The notes: generated by a model not told the origin, from the sequence alone. A stretch of DNA of 64,000 nt from an uncultured Gammaproteobacteria bacterium (GCA_947258655.1 CAMYJD010000020.1:1-64000), one strand, 5' to 3'; counted from the first letter of the stretch, positions 18,963-28,811 are shown. Numbers and translations are program-made.

Positions 18963-20816
18963 TCACTTATCAATACTTTCTTTCTCATTTTCATTCACTA
19001 CCTCAGCTGCTGCTTCTGCCTTCTTTTCTCTATCTACTACCTTGGCCGCTTTTGCTGCCCTCTTATCTACGGGCTCGTCAAATAATTCATCGAGAGGCTT
19101 CAAGTAAAAATGGACAAAAGCCAGTGTTGACGCAACCAATACAAAAAACACTACTACCATCAACAGGCGTTTTTTCAAATTCCTGGCAGCATCATTAGCA
19201 TTCTGGATATAAGGAATTACTACAATAGGTAGCGCACCATATATTTCAACAATACCCCTTCTACCACGCACACTATTATCGTTATATTCACCCAACAGCA
19301 CTGACCCAAGGCCGCCACCAAATGCCAGCAAGCCGCCCAGCAGTACTATTCCTAGACGATTAGGGCTGTCAGGGCTCGTGGGCAGATACGCCGAACCGGT
19401 CAGGACAAATCGTTCTCCTTTTCCGCCAGCCTCTAGTTGTTCCGCGAGCTTTGCCTTCAATTGCTTGGACTTCAATTCCTGATACTTCGCCTTGGCATTA
19501 GCATAATCACGGCTCAATGACTTGTAGTCTCTTTCGACCACCGGAGTCTCAAATAGTCGCTTTTCATATACGCGCAGTTTTTCCCTGTGGCTTGCCAGTT
19601 TGGATTTCTCTTCAGTCAGATTGGAATAGGTGGTTTCCAATTGAGTTTTCAACGCCACAAATCGCGGATTATCGGCAGGTATATTATTGGATTCCGACTT
19701 TTCAGCACCGGTAATTACAATATTTCTCAGCCGTGTCTCAAGTGTGGATACTATTGACTTCAGCTTCATAACATCCGGATGATTTTCAGAGTATTGCTGT
19801 CGTGACTCCAGCAGCTTGGATCTTGACTGCGTTAGCTTTGTTACAAGCTGGCTCGCCTCAGCCGCACTTTTTGACTGACCGCCGAGCATCTCAATCTCCC
19901 GGCGAAGCTTAATGACATCTGGATGCGAAGGAGTATAACGCGTATTCGCCTGAAGAAACTCTACAGTCAGTGCACTCAAACGTTGACTTGGTGTCTGGAT
20001 AATTTTCCCTTCTTCAGTAGTAACGGCCTTTCTCGGGTCGGTTAAGGAGAGCTCCGATTTTAAAGCTGTTATTTTATCCTCAAGAGTCAGTATTCTTCCT
20101 TTCGAACTTTCTATATTCTCTTCCGCTTTTTCGTATAATTTGAGATTAAGGTTCATCAGCTCGGGCAACCGTTCTCTCTGCTCCTGCTTGAAAACAGCTA
20201 ATGCCTTCTCCTGTTTCTCAATCTCTTTACGTAAAGCTTCTGCTTCCTCTTGAAGAAACGCTGATACTTCTACGGCCTGCTTACTGCGCGATTGCTTATT
20301 CTCAGCCAGATAACGGTTAGCCAACTCTGCAGTAACTTTCCTCGCAATCTTCGGCTCTTCTGCTTCATATGCAACTGTAAAAGATACGGTTGCAGTTGTC
20401 TGGCCTTTTGACTTTGAGTCACTGGCCTGTATGTTCAGCATTTCTACACTGATACTATTACGAATTAAGGCGACCATTTCGCTCAGGTCACCCCGCTTCC
20501 TCATATCTGGATAAAGATTAAGCGTTTTCGCAATATCAATCAGATTGTCATAGGTAATGAGGCTTTGCTTGATACCAATGATCCTCTCCTGCACATATCC
20601 GGTTACCGTAGTTTCAACAAGATCACGGGGTATATCCTGTTTTTCAATGAGAATAGTAGCTTCAGAGCGGTAAACAGGAGGCAAGATGTACGCGACGATC
20701 AAACTTATAATCAGGATAATAGCAAACGTTATAAAAAACGGAACTCTCCTACGTTTGAGGATATCAAGATAATCTGACAACTCCATCGCGTAATAATGTG
20801 ATGCGGCATTTTCCAC
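18963..20816 (-). CDS. Polysaccharide chain-length determinant protein (Wzz/GNVR family, XrtA-associated)
   Basis: A 617-residue inner-membrane polysaccharide co-polymerase. The N-terminal Wzz segment (MELSDYLDILKRRR, transmembrane ~27-49, then PPVYRSEATILIEKQ) is followed by a long periplasmic coiled-coil region (~180-440). A GNVR-like segment (TPVVERDYKSLSRDYANAKAKY) leads to the C-terminal transmembrane part (~490-570). A lysine/glutamate-rich tail follows. The internal phrases YTPSHPDVIKLRREIE and YSENHPDVMKLKSIV are two copies of the same element, showing an internal duplication. The start is GTG at 20816 with AGGAG six bases upstream. It works with the tyrosine kinase encoded next and sets polymer length. 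Confidence 0.9.
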   Translation of the reverse strand: MENAASHYYAMELSDYLDILKRRRVPFFITFAIILIISLIVAYILPPVYRSEATILIEKQDIPRDLVETTVTGYVQERIIGIKQSLITYDNLIDIAKTLNLYPDMRKRGDLSEMVALIRNSISVEMLNIQASDSKSKGQTTATVSFTVAYEAEEPKIARKVTAELANRYLAENKQSRSKQAVEVSAFLQEEAEALRKEIEKQEKALAVFKQEQRERLPELMNLNLKLYEKAEENIESSKGRILTLEDKITALKSELSLTDPRKAVTTEEGKIIQTPSQRLSALTVEFLQANTRYTPSHPDVIKLRREIEMLGGQSKSAAEASQLVTKLTQSRSKLLESRQQYSENHPDVMKLKSIVSTLETRLRNIVITGAEKSESNNIPADNPRFVALKTQLETTYSNLTEEKSKLASHREKLRVYEKRLFETPVVERDYKSLSRDYANAKAKYQELKSKQLKAKLAEQLEAGGKGERFVLTGSAYLPTSPDSPNRLGIVLLGGLLAFGGGLGSVLLGEYNDNSVRGRRGIVEIYGALPIVVIPYIQNANDAARNLKKRLLMVVVFFVLVASTLAFVHFYLKPLDELFDEPVDKRAAKAAKVVDREKKAEAAAEVVNENEKESIDK

Positions 20817-20852
20817 AAACTACTCCTACGAAAACCAGGCTATTTTGCTGGA

Positions 20853-22082
20853 CTATTCCAAATTAATGGGCTTACTATGAGTCAATGAGATCGAGACAGC
20901 GTTACTATCAACTTCATTTGCATTTTTCCCGCGCTCGACAAAGGTATAATCATATCCACCGTTCAATGTCCACCAGCGAGTTAATTTCCAGCTCATGCGC
21001 GGCCTGATGATATAATAACGGGTTTCTTTCGTATTCGATGAACCAACATTTTCATTATCGATAAACCTGAACAACAAGGAACTACTCAGTCTCCGCGTAA
21101 AACGATGATGCAAATCAAACTTTAGTTGATTCGACTCAACAACAGAACCTGTACCACTTGGATCCACATCATGCTTAATTGATAAGCCGTACTTGGTGGT
21201 TTCGGTTTTGCTCTTCAAATCTAGGCGCAATACATATCCGTCAATATCGACATCTGAAGCGATTACATCACTTTTTTGGGTGTTACGGTTGATACCGGCA
21301 TTAATGCTGCCTGACATTGTTTCTGAAAATAAGCGTCGGTAACCGACAGTCAGATTATAGCCATCGACCTCGTTATTGGCATTATCCAGTGATTCGAATT
21401 GACTCGCTCCCACGCTTATATTGAAGGTATCGCGCTCACTCAGACGGCGAAAAACACCGAAGCTCACACCTTGCTGCTCATAATCAAAAAGGCCACTTCC
21501 TGAACGATTTTTATCGTAACTGACATCCCTGTAATTTAAGGCAAAGCGAAGATTGGTTCTTTCGCTGAGACTATGCTCCCAAGAGGGTGTGAGCAGCACA
21601 TTATTACGCCTGATATTGACATCAACCAGACCTTCATCAATATCATCCCCCAAACCGTCGTCCACGACGTCATCTAATTCAATTCTTTTTAACGTTGTAT
21701 CACGTCGATAGTAGCCATCCAGCCCCCATCTGCTCCGCTCGGTTTTATAATAAGAAGCCAATACGAAATCAACGTCAGTATTATTGGTATTTACTTCATC
21801 GTCATCAGAATAATCGCTATATTTCGCATTGATGCGTCCACTGACTTTACTTATTTCTGTTAACCTGCTGAATTCAAGATTACCCTTTAATAGGGCGCCT
21901 GTAACTGTATCGTGTGGCGCGCTGGTCAAGCGAATATTATCATCGTACCTTCCTTCCAGTGTTACACGCGGTGTAAGCTCCCATAGCTCAGCGTTTGCAA
22001 GAAATGGAAACAATGATGCGACAGCTATGCTCATGGCTGTCGCAAACCTGTAATGGTTATTATGCATGATATTTTTGCGCAT
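20853..22082 (-). CDS. Outer-membrane beta-barrel protein of the exopolysaccharide operon
   Basis: A 409-residue secreted protein with a signal peptide ending in FLANA and a mature start at ELWELTPRVTLEGRYDDNIRL, the usual opening of the exosortase/EPS-associated outer-membrane barrels (EpsL-like). The rest alternates polar and aromatic residues in many short strands, ending in an aromatic-rich strand pattern, consistent with a barrel of about 16 or more strands. AAGGA lies six bases before the ATG. It sits between the export protein gene and the chain-length gene. Inferred role: outer-membrane passage or retention of the polymer; not shown by sequence alone. Confidence 0.8.
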   Translation of the reverse strand: MRKNIMHNNHYRFATAMSIAVASLFPFLANAELWELTPRVTLEGRYDDNIRLTSAPHDTVTGALLKGNLEFSRLTEISKVSGRINAKYSDYSDDDEVNTNNTDVDFVLASYYKTERSRWGLDGYYRRDTTLKRIELDDVVDDGLGDDIDEGLVDVNIRRNNVLLTPSWEHSLSERTNLRFALNYRDVSYDKNRSGSGLFDYEQQGVSFGVFRRLSERDTFNISVGASQFESLDNANNEVDGYNLTVGYRRLFSETMSGSINAGINRNTQKSDVIASDVDIDGYVLRLDLKSKTETTKYGLSIKHDVDPSGTGSVVESNQLKFDLHHRFTRRLSSSLLFRFIDNENVGSSNTKETRYYIIRPRMSWKLTRWWTLNGGYDYTFVERGKNANEVDSNAVSISLTHSKPINLE

Positions 22083-22133
22083 GATTTTTCCTTGCTTATT
22101 TTTTATTTATAAATTGCCTATGCAACATAACCG

Positions 22134-22799
22134 TTATGGCACAACGATGACATCGTCGTTCTGCAGACTGATATTCTGGTCCAGATTCTCACCACTTTTA
22201 ACGGCCTTGTAATTGAATGGAAAAACAATCTTTTTCCCATTCTGCTTTCTGAGCACCTTGATCTCTTTTTGTGATGCATACGGGTCAAGCCCACCCGCCA
22301 ATGTTAATGCCTGCAGCACATCGACATAGCGGCCAATCGTAAACTGCCCCGGCTTCTTTACTTTGCCGATTACATAAATACGGAATCCGGTAAGTTTTGT
22401 TACCGAGACCGTCACCACGGCATCAGGAATATATTTCTGAATGCGTGCGGTGATATCAGCCCGTAACTCTGCCGTTGTCCTTCCTGCCGCCATGACATCG
22501 CCCGCCAGTGGAAATGTAATCCCGCCATCCGGACGAACCAGCACTTCCCGTTGCAGTTCCGGCTCCTTCCACACCGAAATCTGCAGCACATCCTCTGGAC
22601 CTATCCTGTAATCTTTTAATTTAGCTGGCTTTGCCGGAGACTCTTCAGCTTGCACGCTGCCTGAAAAGATGCCGAACAATGCTATCAGCGCCACCAACAA
22701 CAGCAACCTGCGTGACTGCTCGTGTCGCTGTGATTTCTGCATCACCGGCCTATCTGCGGACCATGAACCAGCATTGCTCACAGAAAATTGTACATTCAT
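22134..22799 (-). CDS. Polysaccharide export protein (Wza-like, Poly_export plus SLBB)
   Basis: A 221-residue periplasmic/outer-membrane export protein. A hydrophobic signal segment (about 31-50) ends GSVQA. The Poly_export domain begins KDYRIGPEDVLQISVW (from about 63) and contains the hallmark VRPDGGITFPLAGDV. A single SLBB domain follows (RIYVIGKVKKPGQFTIGR, then ALTLAGGLDPYAS). There is no lipobox cysteine and no long C-terminal helix as in Wza, which matches the short exosortase-associated export proteins. AAGGAG seven bases upstream supports the ATG. It is the first gene of the five-gene minus-strand operon, so the promoter should lie in the gap above 22800. Confidence 0.9.
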   Translation of the reverse strand: MNVQFSVSNAGSWSADRPVMQKSQRHEQSRRLLLLVALIALFGIFSGSVQAEESPAKPAKLKDYRIGPEDVLQISVWKEPELQREVLVRPDGGITFPLAGDVMAAGRTTAELRADITARIQKYIPDAVVTVSVTKLTGFRIYVIGKVKKPGQFTIGRYVDVLQALTLAGGLDPYASQKEIKVLRKQNGKKIVFPFNYKAVKSGENLDQNISLQNDDVIVVP

Positions 22800-23356
22800 C
22801 TCCTAGCTCCTTGTTATATATACATATATTATATGTCGATAGTTATACATACTTACTCACATTAACGGAAGGAAGTTTCAGTAGCAAGATTAATATATAC
22901 CAATACTATAAAACAAACTTATTAAGTAAAAATTAACTAATAATTTACATCGACGCGGTAAGCTGTTGCCCGCTCAGGTTCAATATAATGCCGGCTTCCG
23001 TGACTGCAAAACTTCACCCAAATAATTTTAAGTAATTGAATATAATCTACTTTTATATGATCTACCCCATATAGCGACCACAGCCATACTTTATTTACCC
23101 TAATTAATGATAATTGAATGGATATCAACTTACTAATCATAATTTCAGATCGATCCGAACAATCAAAGTTCAGACAGTCATATAGAAAGAGCAAATGCGG
23201 CGGATAGTACCTGACACACCAGCCAGGTTAGCGGGTGCCTGATATTTGAGATACAGCAGCTATAGGAAAGAGTCTCAGCTGATTTACGCTACAGCGTACA
23301 CAGCCAAAACAGGTTTGCCCGGGCTACTCCGCAGACAGGCAGGATACGCAGACCGA
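22800..23356. other. Upstream region of the export operon
   Basis: About 560 bases between two minus-strand genes. The half nearest the export gene is AT-rich and likely carries the operon promoter. I searched by eye for a sigma-54 promoter (GG-N10-GC core), since exosortase-type EPS loci are often sigma-54 controlled, and found no acceptable match. A short palindrome TACGCT-AC-AGCGTA lies near 23287. No gene is visible. Confidence 0.45.
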
Positions 23357-23380
23357 CGGGGCCGGAAAAATCCGGCCCCG
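23357..23380 (-). terminator. Hairpin downstream of the desaturase gene
   Basis: A perfect 10-bp inverted repeat, CGGGGCCGGA / TCCGGCCCCG, with a four-base loop lies 12 bases after the desaturase stop codon. It is very GC-rich compared with its surroundings. There is no T-run after it, so it is either a terminator helped by other factors or an mRNA 3'-end stabiliser. Confidence 0.7.
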
Positions 23381-23391
23381 ACTATCAGTTC

Positions 23392-24594
23392 CTAGACTGC
23401 AGTCGGTACCGGTGAATAGTTACGCAGGTTCCTGGCAAAGTCCTGCAGGACTTTGATGCCTGTGGCCTCGGCCTGTGTACACCATTCTTTCAATGCCTGC
23501 ACCAATGTGTCGTGATTGGCTGCCGCTCGTCCCCAAACATCCTGTAATTGCACACGGAACCTGTAGACGGTTTCCAGCTCTTGATTGCTGCTCAAGACCT
23601 GGTCCAGTTCGGTCTTTGATGCCTCATCCATCTGCGGGTACTCACGCACCAGCAGGGTTTTTGCCTTACGCAAGGCCTTCTGGCATGCGCCGTCCTTGCA
23701 GGACTGCTGACTCAAAACCGGCAGCGTGACCTGCTTGGCATAATTGGCCATGACATGCAGGCGGTTGGCAAATACGGCCTTGATCGTCTCGAGATCGATG
23801 GTATCACGGCTGGCATCGAGGTGCGGCTTGGGCGCAAGCTTTTTGACCTTGACCAGACCTAACGCTGACAGGACCTTGATGTACATCCAGCCAATATCGA
23901 ACTCCCACCATTTCATAGAAAATTTGGCCGAGCTCGGGAAGGCGTGATGGTTATTATGCAACTCCTCACCACCAATCCAGAATGCGATTGGCCACAGGTT
24001 GGTCGCCGCATCCTGGGTCTCATAGTTACGATAGCCCCAGTAATGCCCGAGGCCATTGATAACACCTGCTGCATGGAATGGGATCCAGATCATCTGAATC
24101 GCCCAAACAGCAATACCGGCAACGCCGAACAGCATGATATCAATCAGCAGGTTCAGGTAGATACCACCTTGTTTGAAATTGGTATAGACCTTGTTTTCCA
24201 TCCAGTCATCCGGCGTACCATGCCCGTAGTCATCGAGGGTCTGCTGTTTTCTGGCCTCTTCCTTGTACAGGGACACGCCGTCCCACAACACCTTGTTGAT
24301 GCCATCGATCATCGGGCTGTGCGGATCATCCTCGGTTTCACACTTGGCATGGTGCTTGCGGTGGATAGCGACCCACTGCTTGGTCAACATGCCGGTTGTG
24401 GTCCACAACCAGAATCGGAAAAAATGGGCGAGTACCGGATTCATATCCAGTCCACGATGTGCCTGATGGCGATGCAAATAAATGGTTACCGAAGCAATGG
24501 TGATTTGTACCAGTACCAGGGCAACCAATACGATCTGCCAGGCGCTGAGATCAAGTAAACCCTGACTCAGGAAGGTAAGAATTTGATCAAGCAT
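23392..24594 (-). CDS. Acyl-CoA/acyl-lipid delta-9 type fatty acid desaturase
   Basis: A 400-residue integral-membrane di-iron desaturase. The three histidine boxes are HRHQAHR (41-47), HRKHH (78-82) and HNNHH (213-217), separated by hydrophobic segments, as in stearoyl-CoA type desaturases. About 140 residues after the third box (from ~260) are soluble and helical and exceed the minimal family; similar C-terminal extensions occur in proteobacterial DesA-like proteins. It introduces a cis double bond into membrane fatty acyl chains, needs oxygen and reductant, and probably adjusts membrane fluidity. The gene stands alone with a hairpin downstream. Confidence 0.92.
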   Translation of the reverse strand: MLDQILTFLSQGLLDLSAWQIVLVALVLVQITIASVTIYLHRHQAHRGLDMNPVLAHFFRFWLWTTTGMLTKQWVAIHRKHHAKCETEDDPHSPMIDGINKVLWDGVSLYKEEARKQQTLDDYGHGTPDDWMENKVYTNFKQGGIYLNLLIDIMLFGVAGIAVWAIQMIWIPFHAAGVINGLGHYWGYRNYETQDAATNLWPIAFWIGGEELHNNHHAFPSSAKFSMKWWEFDIGWMYIKVLSALGLVKVKKLAPKPHLDASRDTIDLETIKAVFANRLHVMANYAKQVTLPVLSQQSCKDGACQKALRKAKTLLVREYPQMDEASKTELDQVLSSNQELETVYRFRVQLQDVWGRAAANHDTLVQALKEWCTQAEATGIKVLQDFARNLRNYSPVPTAV

Positions 24595-24799
24595 TGGACG
24601 CTACTCTCTTTTTGATTAACATAATAAAACAATGCACTCTGCGGGTATTGTCTCTTGGTGGCTGCAATCATATAGTATTGATAATGCCCCTGTCCAGCGC
24701 AGGATTATTAGGCCATACCAAAAAACTTTAATAAATCAATTACTTTTAATAATACCCGGGTTTGACATAGGTCTAATATGGAGCCGATCAGTGCCTATT

Positions 24800-26773
24800 T
24801 CAATCCCGTATCAACACCAGATTACCAACATCATCACGAAAACAGACCCATCCGGGCGCGACAAATGTCGTCGCCACCTCTTCCAGAATGACTGCAGGCC
24901 CCGCCAGGCGTTGCCCGCAACCGAGCTCGGCACGCCGGAAAACTGCAGCCGACGCGTCCAGGCCTGCCAGTGGTATGTGTCGACAGGGCTGCGCCGTTGC
25001 AGTCTGCGTACAAGGCTCCAGGATCATATCTGGCTCAGGCCCCGATACTGCAATGCGGATATTGACGAGTTCCACAGGCTCTGCCAGTGAATGCCCGTAA
25101 ATGCGCTGATGTTGTGCATGAAAATGTTGTTGACACACCTGCAGGTCGGTTTCGTCCCGGTCAAAATCGACATTCAGAGAATAGGACTGTCCGCTATAAC
25201 GCAGATCCATACTACACCTGACCATTATATCGGCTAATTCCAGACCCTCTTGACCCATCTCCTCAAGCCCATGATCAATAAGCCTTTTATAATGCCCTTG
25301 CAGCGTATCGCCGCTGATATTGCGCAATTCCACCGTCATAGTCTGTGAAAACTGCCGGCTCAGCGGCGCCACCAGCATACCCAGGGCCGATAGCACCCCG
25401 CCATGCACCGGAACGACAGCGCGCTTCATTTGCATGGCCTCGGCCAGTGCACACACATGCAGGCCACCTGCACCACCGAATGAGGCCAGTACGTAGTCGT
25501 GTGGGTCGCATCCGCGATGCAGTGAGATGACCCTGAGCGCACGCACCATGTGTTCATTGGCCAACTCCACGATCCCTTGCGCGGCCTGCTCTACATTTAT
25601 CTGCATGGCCGCAGCAATCGCGGACACCGCTGTGCGCGCAGCCCCAATATCGAGACGCATACGTCCGCCGAGGAACGCATCGGCCTGAATACGCCCGAGA
25701 ACCAGATTGGCATCGGTTACGGTTGCCTGTGTGCCCCCCTGACCATAACAGGCGGGTCCCGGTCTCGCACCGGCCGATTGTGGCCCGACATGCAGCATCC
25801 CACCCGCATCTACATAGGCGATTGAGCCACCTCCGGCGCCGATGGTATGCATATCGACCATAGGCACCGCGACCGGGTAATCACCGATAGCGCCCTCCGA
25901 TGTCAATTTGATACGCCCATCGATCAACGCAACATCGGTGGAGGTACCGCCCATATCAAATGTCAGCAGACGCTGTTGCCCGATCTCCTTGCCAATATGC
26001 CGCGCTGCCATCAAACCGCCGGCCGGCCCTGATAACAACATATTCACGGCAAGGCGCCCGGCCTTTGACGCACTGACGGTACCGGCTGAGCTTTGCATTA
26101 CCGCGACGCTCGCCGGTGCCACGGCCTGCTCCAGACGGCCCAGGTAACCCTGTAACAATGGTCCGACAAAGGCGTTCAACCAGGTCGCGATACCGCGTTC
26201 GTATTCCCGATATTCAGACAGCACGGCAGATGAACAGGTGACAAACAAATCCGCTGGCAATGCCGCAGCGATGCGTTGCTCCAGCGACGGATCCAGATAG
26301 GAAAAAAGCAGGTTTATCGCTACGGCCTGCGGCTTCAGCGCCTGTATTTGTGCGCATAAGGTCTCGATGTCATGATCGGTCAACGGCTCCAATACAACTC
26401 CATCTGCTGACAGACGCCCACCCGTCTGCAGACATAGCTCGGCAGGAACGGGGGGCGGCATTTGCCCGGGCTGCAAATCATACAGGGATTTTCGCGCCTG
26501 CCGACCAATCGTCAACACGTCGGCAAAACCGTGATTGCTTATATAGGCCGTCCTGACCCCACGCTTTTCCAGCACTGCATTGGTCGCGACAGTGGAACCA
26601 TGTACGATCTGCAATCCCTGCAATAACACACCGAGATCAGCGATGCCCTGCAGAATGGCGCGCTCAGGGGCATCCGGCGTCGACAGTACCTTGTGCACCC
26701 GGATCCGCCCATTTTGATAGAGCACAAAGTCGGTGAAGGTACCACCGGTATCAACACCGAGCTGTGACGACAC
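24800..26773 (-). CDS. Hydantoinase/oxoprolinase family protein, HyuA-type subunit
   Basis: About 658 residues. The N-terminal hydantoinase A/oxoprolinase domain opens LGVDTGGTFTDFVLY, followed by VHGSTVATNAVLEKRG; the second domain contains LTFDMGGTSTDVALIDG and ASFGGAGGLHVCALA, the ASKHA-type phosphate loops. These proteins open cyclic amides such as hydantoins or 5-oxoproline using ATP, normally with a HyuB partner. No hyuB gene is adjacent. The start is taken as GTG at 26773 because GGGAGG lies four bases upstream; an ATG at 26800 is in frame without such a site. It overlaps the 3' end of the diguanylate cyclase gene by 23 bases, implying translational coupling. The substrate is unknown. 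Confidence 0.88.
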   Translation of the reverse strand: MSSQLGVDTGGTFTDFVLYQNGRIRVHKVLSTPDAPERAILQGIADLGVLLQGLQIVHGSTVATNAVLEKRGVRTAYISNHGFADVLTIGRQARKSLYDLQPGQMPPPVPAELCLQTGGRLSADGVVLEPLTDHDIETLCAQIQALKPQAVAINLLFSYLDPSLEQRIAAALPADLFVTCSSAVLSEYREYERGIATWLNAFVGPLLQGYLGRLEQAVAPASVAVMQSSAGTVSASKAGRLAVNMLLSGPAGGLMAARHIGKEIGQQRLLTFDMGGTSTDVALIDGRIKLTSEGAIGDYPVAVPMVDMHTIGAGGGSIAYVDAGGMLHVGPQSAGARPGPACYGQGGTQATVTDANLVLGRIQADAFLGGRMRLDIGAARTAVSAIAAAMQINVEQAAQGIVELANEHMVRALRVISLHRGCDPHDYVLASFGGAGGLHVCALAEAMQMKRAVVPVHGGVLSALGMLVAPLSRQFSQTMTVELRNISGDTLQGHYKRLIDHGLEEMGQEGLELADIMVRCSMDLRYSGQSYSLNVDFDRDETDLQVCQQHFHAQHQRIYGHSLAEPVELVNIRIAVSGPEPDMILEPCTQTATAQPCRHIPLAGLDASAAVFRRAELGCGQRLAGPAVILEEVATTFVAPGWVCFRDDVGNLVLIRD

Positions 26774-27815
26774 AGTTCCTCCCACTGCGTTTGGCCTCAT
26801 ATAATGCCTTGTCAGCGCGCTCAATCAGAGTGTCGGCAGTATCGCTTGCATATGCACAGGCCAGCCCCTGGCTAAGGGTGATATCGATTTCCTCGCCATT
26901 GGCATTGTAGGGCGCCTCGTTGACATGGGTACGAATACGTTCTGCAATCAACTCAGCCTGCTGCTCAGTCTTGTTGATCAACAGAATGATAAATTCCTCA
27001 CCACCATAGCGACCAACCATATCAGTCCCGCGCAGAGACTGGCGAATCCTCGCGGCTACACCCTTGAGTACATAATCGCCGGTTAAATGGCCAAATTCGT
27101 CATTGATTGTCTTGAAGTAATCCAGATCGGCCATAATCAGATAAATCCCGTGCTTGTGATTGCGCAGATCGATCAGTTCGCGCATCAACCGCTTTCTTAC
27201 AACTTCGCGGTTTGGCAGACCGGTCAGCTCATCGGTACTGGCCTTTTGCATCAATTGCAGGCGCTCATACTGGATGTTTCTCAAAGAGTCCTCGAGATTA
27301 TTTACTGTTGTGGAATGATAGGCCGATACCGCCAATGACATATCGAGACAGGATACCTTCAGGGCATAATTAATCATGGCCAGGCGCTCGTCGTCAGCCG
27401 CAATCAGGGAGCAGATTTCGCGAATAAAAATCTCCTGCAATATCCGGTATGCGCTCTGGTACAGGCTCAATGGCACACCCACCTGATAATGCACCCAGCC
27501 TATTTTCAGACGCGCATCAAAATAGCTCAGGGTATTAAAATCCTTGCCCAGGGTAGCGAGATAGGCTGTCTGAGTCTTTTTCAGGCCGGCAAGATCGACG
27601 CCACCCTGATTGATAATATGCATGAACTCGGGTTTCTGCATCAATCTGGCATAGAAGTCGTCCACAATCTGTTGCTGGCACGGATGCATGACCCGGGCCA
27701 GGAACTGTTCGGCGCATTCCAGCTCGGCTGCACCCATATCCATCATCATCAGGCGTATGTCAATCGCTTTCTGATCGAACCCGAACAGTTCGCAATATGG
27801 GTATGCATCGCTCAT
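26751..27815 (-). CDS. Globin-coupled diguanylate cyclase (heme oxygen sensor type)
   Basis: A 354-residue soluble protein. Residues ~10-165 match the sensor globin of globin-coupled sensors, with the likely proximal heme ligand H109 in KIGWVHYQVGVP. A short linker leads to a GGDEF domain (~192-350) with DELTGLPNR, the active-site motif GGEEF (271-275) and an intact product-inhibition I-site RGTD (262-265) five residues before it. It should make cyclic di-GMP in response to oxygen or another gas ligand, with feedback inhibition. It is close to the DosC/Bpe-GReg group in architecture. Divergent from mutM; the downstream hydantoinase gene overlaps its stop codon. Confidence 0.9.
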   Translation of the reverse strand: MSDAYPYCELFGFDQKAIDIRLMMMDMGAAELECAEQFLARVMHPCQQQIVDDFYARLMQKPEFMHIINQGGVDLAGLKKTQTAYLATLGKDFNTLSYFDARLKIGWVHYQVGVPLSLYQSAYRILQEIFIREICSLIAADDERLAMINYALKVSCLDMSLAVSAYHSTTVNNLEDSLRNIQYERLQLMQKASTDELTGLPNREVVRKRLMRELIDLRNHKHGIYLIMADLDYFKTINDEFGHLTGDYVLKGVAARIRQSLRGTDMVGRYGGEEFIILLINKTEQQAELIAERIRTHVNEAPYNANGEEIDITLSQGLACAYASDTADTLIERADKALYEAKRSGRNCVVTARC

Positions 27816-27905
27816 GATATTTATCTGGATCAGTCACCGAACTTCAGGATAACATGATTATAATGATCAGGTTTAATTGCTATATAGCTTAACAAGAAAA
27901 CAGAT

Positions 27906-28721
27906 ATGCCGGAACTACCCGAAGTCGAAACCACCCGCAGGGGCATCGAACCCTATCTACTCGAGCAGCAAATCAGTCGCATCGATATACGTAACCGCCA
28001 CCTGCGCTGGCCTGTCAGTTCACGTCTGCAGGCCGAGGCATGCAGCGCACACATCCACGCGGTTGAACGACGGGCGAAGTACCTGCTGATATATACCGAT
28101 CGCGGTTGCATCATTATCCATCTGGGCATGTCGGGCAGTCTACGCATTGTCGCGAACGGCACAGACGCCGGGAAACATGATCATATTGATATCACGCTCA
28201 GCAATAACAGGGTATTGCGCTTCCGCGACCCGCGTCGTTTCGGCGCCTTCCTCTGGACCCGTAATGATCCCCTGGCGCACAAACGCCTGCGTGCACTTGG
28301 CCCGGAACCGTTGCACGATGACTTCGACAGCAGCTATATGCAGAGACTTGCCCGGGGCCGTAAACAGGCCATCAAGACCTTCATCATGGACAACCATATC
28401 GTTGTCGGTGTCGGTAATATTTATGCCTGCGAGGCATTGTTTCTGGCCGGCATCAACCCGAAAACAGCCGCTGGCAAACTGTCAGCCGCACGTTGGCAAA
28501 AACTGGTCACGGCCATAAAAACGGTACTGCGCAACGCCATCAAGCAGGGGGGGACCACGCTCAGGGACTTTACCGGTAGCGACGGCCAGCCCGGCTATTT
28601 TGCCCAGTCCCTGAACGTCTACGGCCGTGAGGGTAAGGCCTGCTCACACTGTCAACGTCCGATACGCCGGATCACGCAGGGCCAGCGCGCCACGTTCTAC
28701 TGCAGCAAATGCCAGCGCTAG
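27906..28721 (+). CDS. mutM: Formamidopyrimidine-DNA glycosylase (Fpg)
   Basis: A 271-residue base-excision repair enzyme that removes 8-oxoguanine and formamidopyrimidines and nicks the abasic site. The N-terminus PELPEVETTRRG carries the catalytic proline and Glu2 after Met removal. Lys57-equivalent is in ERRAKYLLI, the helix-two-turn-helix includes NHIVVGVGNIYACEALF, and the C-terminal zinc finger is CSHCQRPI...CSKC. Length and motifs are fully normal. It is transcribed divergently from the globin-coupled cyclase, with a 90-base shared promoter region, and lies upstream of an S24-like gene on the same strand. Confidence 0.97.
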   Translation: MPELPEVETTRRGIEPYLLEQQISRIDIRNRHLRWPVSSRLQAEACSAHIHAVERRAKYLLIYTDRGCIIIHLGMSGSLRIVANGTDAGKHDHIDITLSNNRVLRFRDPRRFGAFLWTRNDPLAHKRLRALGPEPLHDDFDSSYMQRLARGRKQAIKTFIMDNHIVVGVGNIYACEALFLAGINPKTAAGKLSAARWQKLVTAIKTVLRNAIKQGGTTLRDFTGSDGQPGYFAQSLNVYGREGKACSHCQRPIRRITQGQRATFYCSKCQR

Positions 28722-28811
28722 CACATATTTAGCATAGATTACAATACGTTAGCCAATATCGCGGTAAAATGCTATGATAACGGCCGATATATACAGATTT
28801 GAGGTCCGCAA

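Noticed and set aside
22800-23391. Sigma-54 promoter for the export operon
   Set aside because: Expected from related loci, but no GG-N10-GC core with acceptable flanks could be found on the minus strand.
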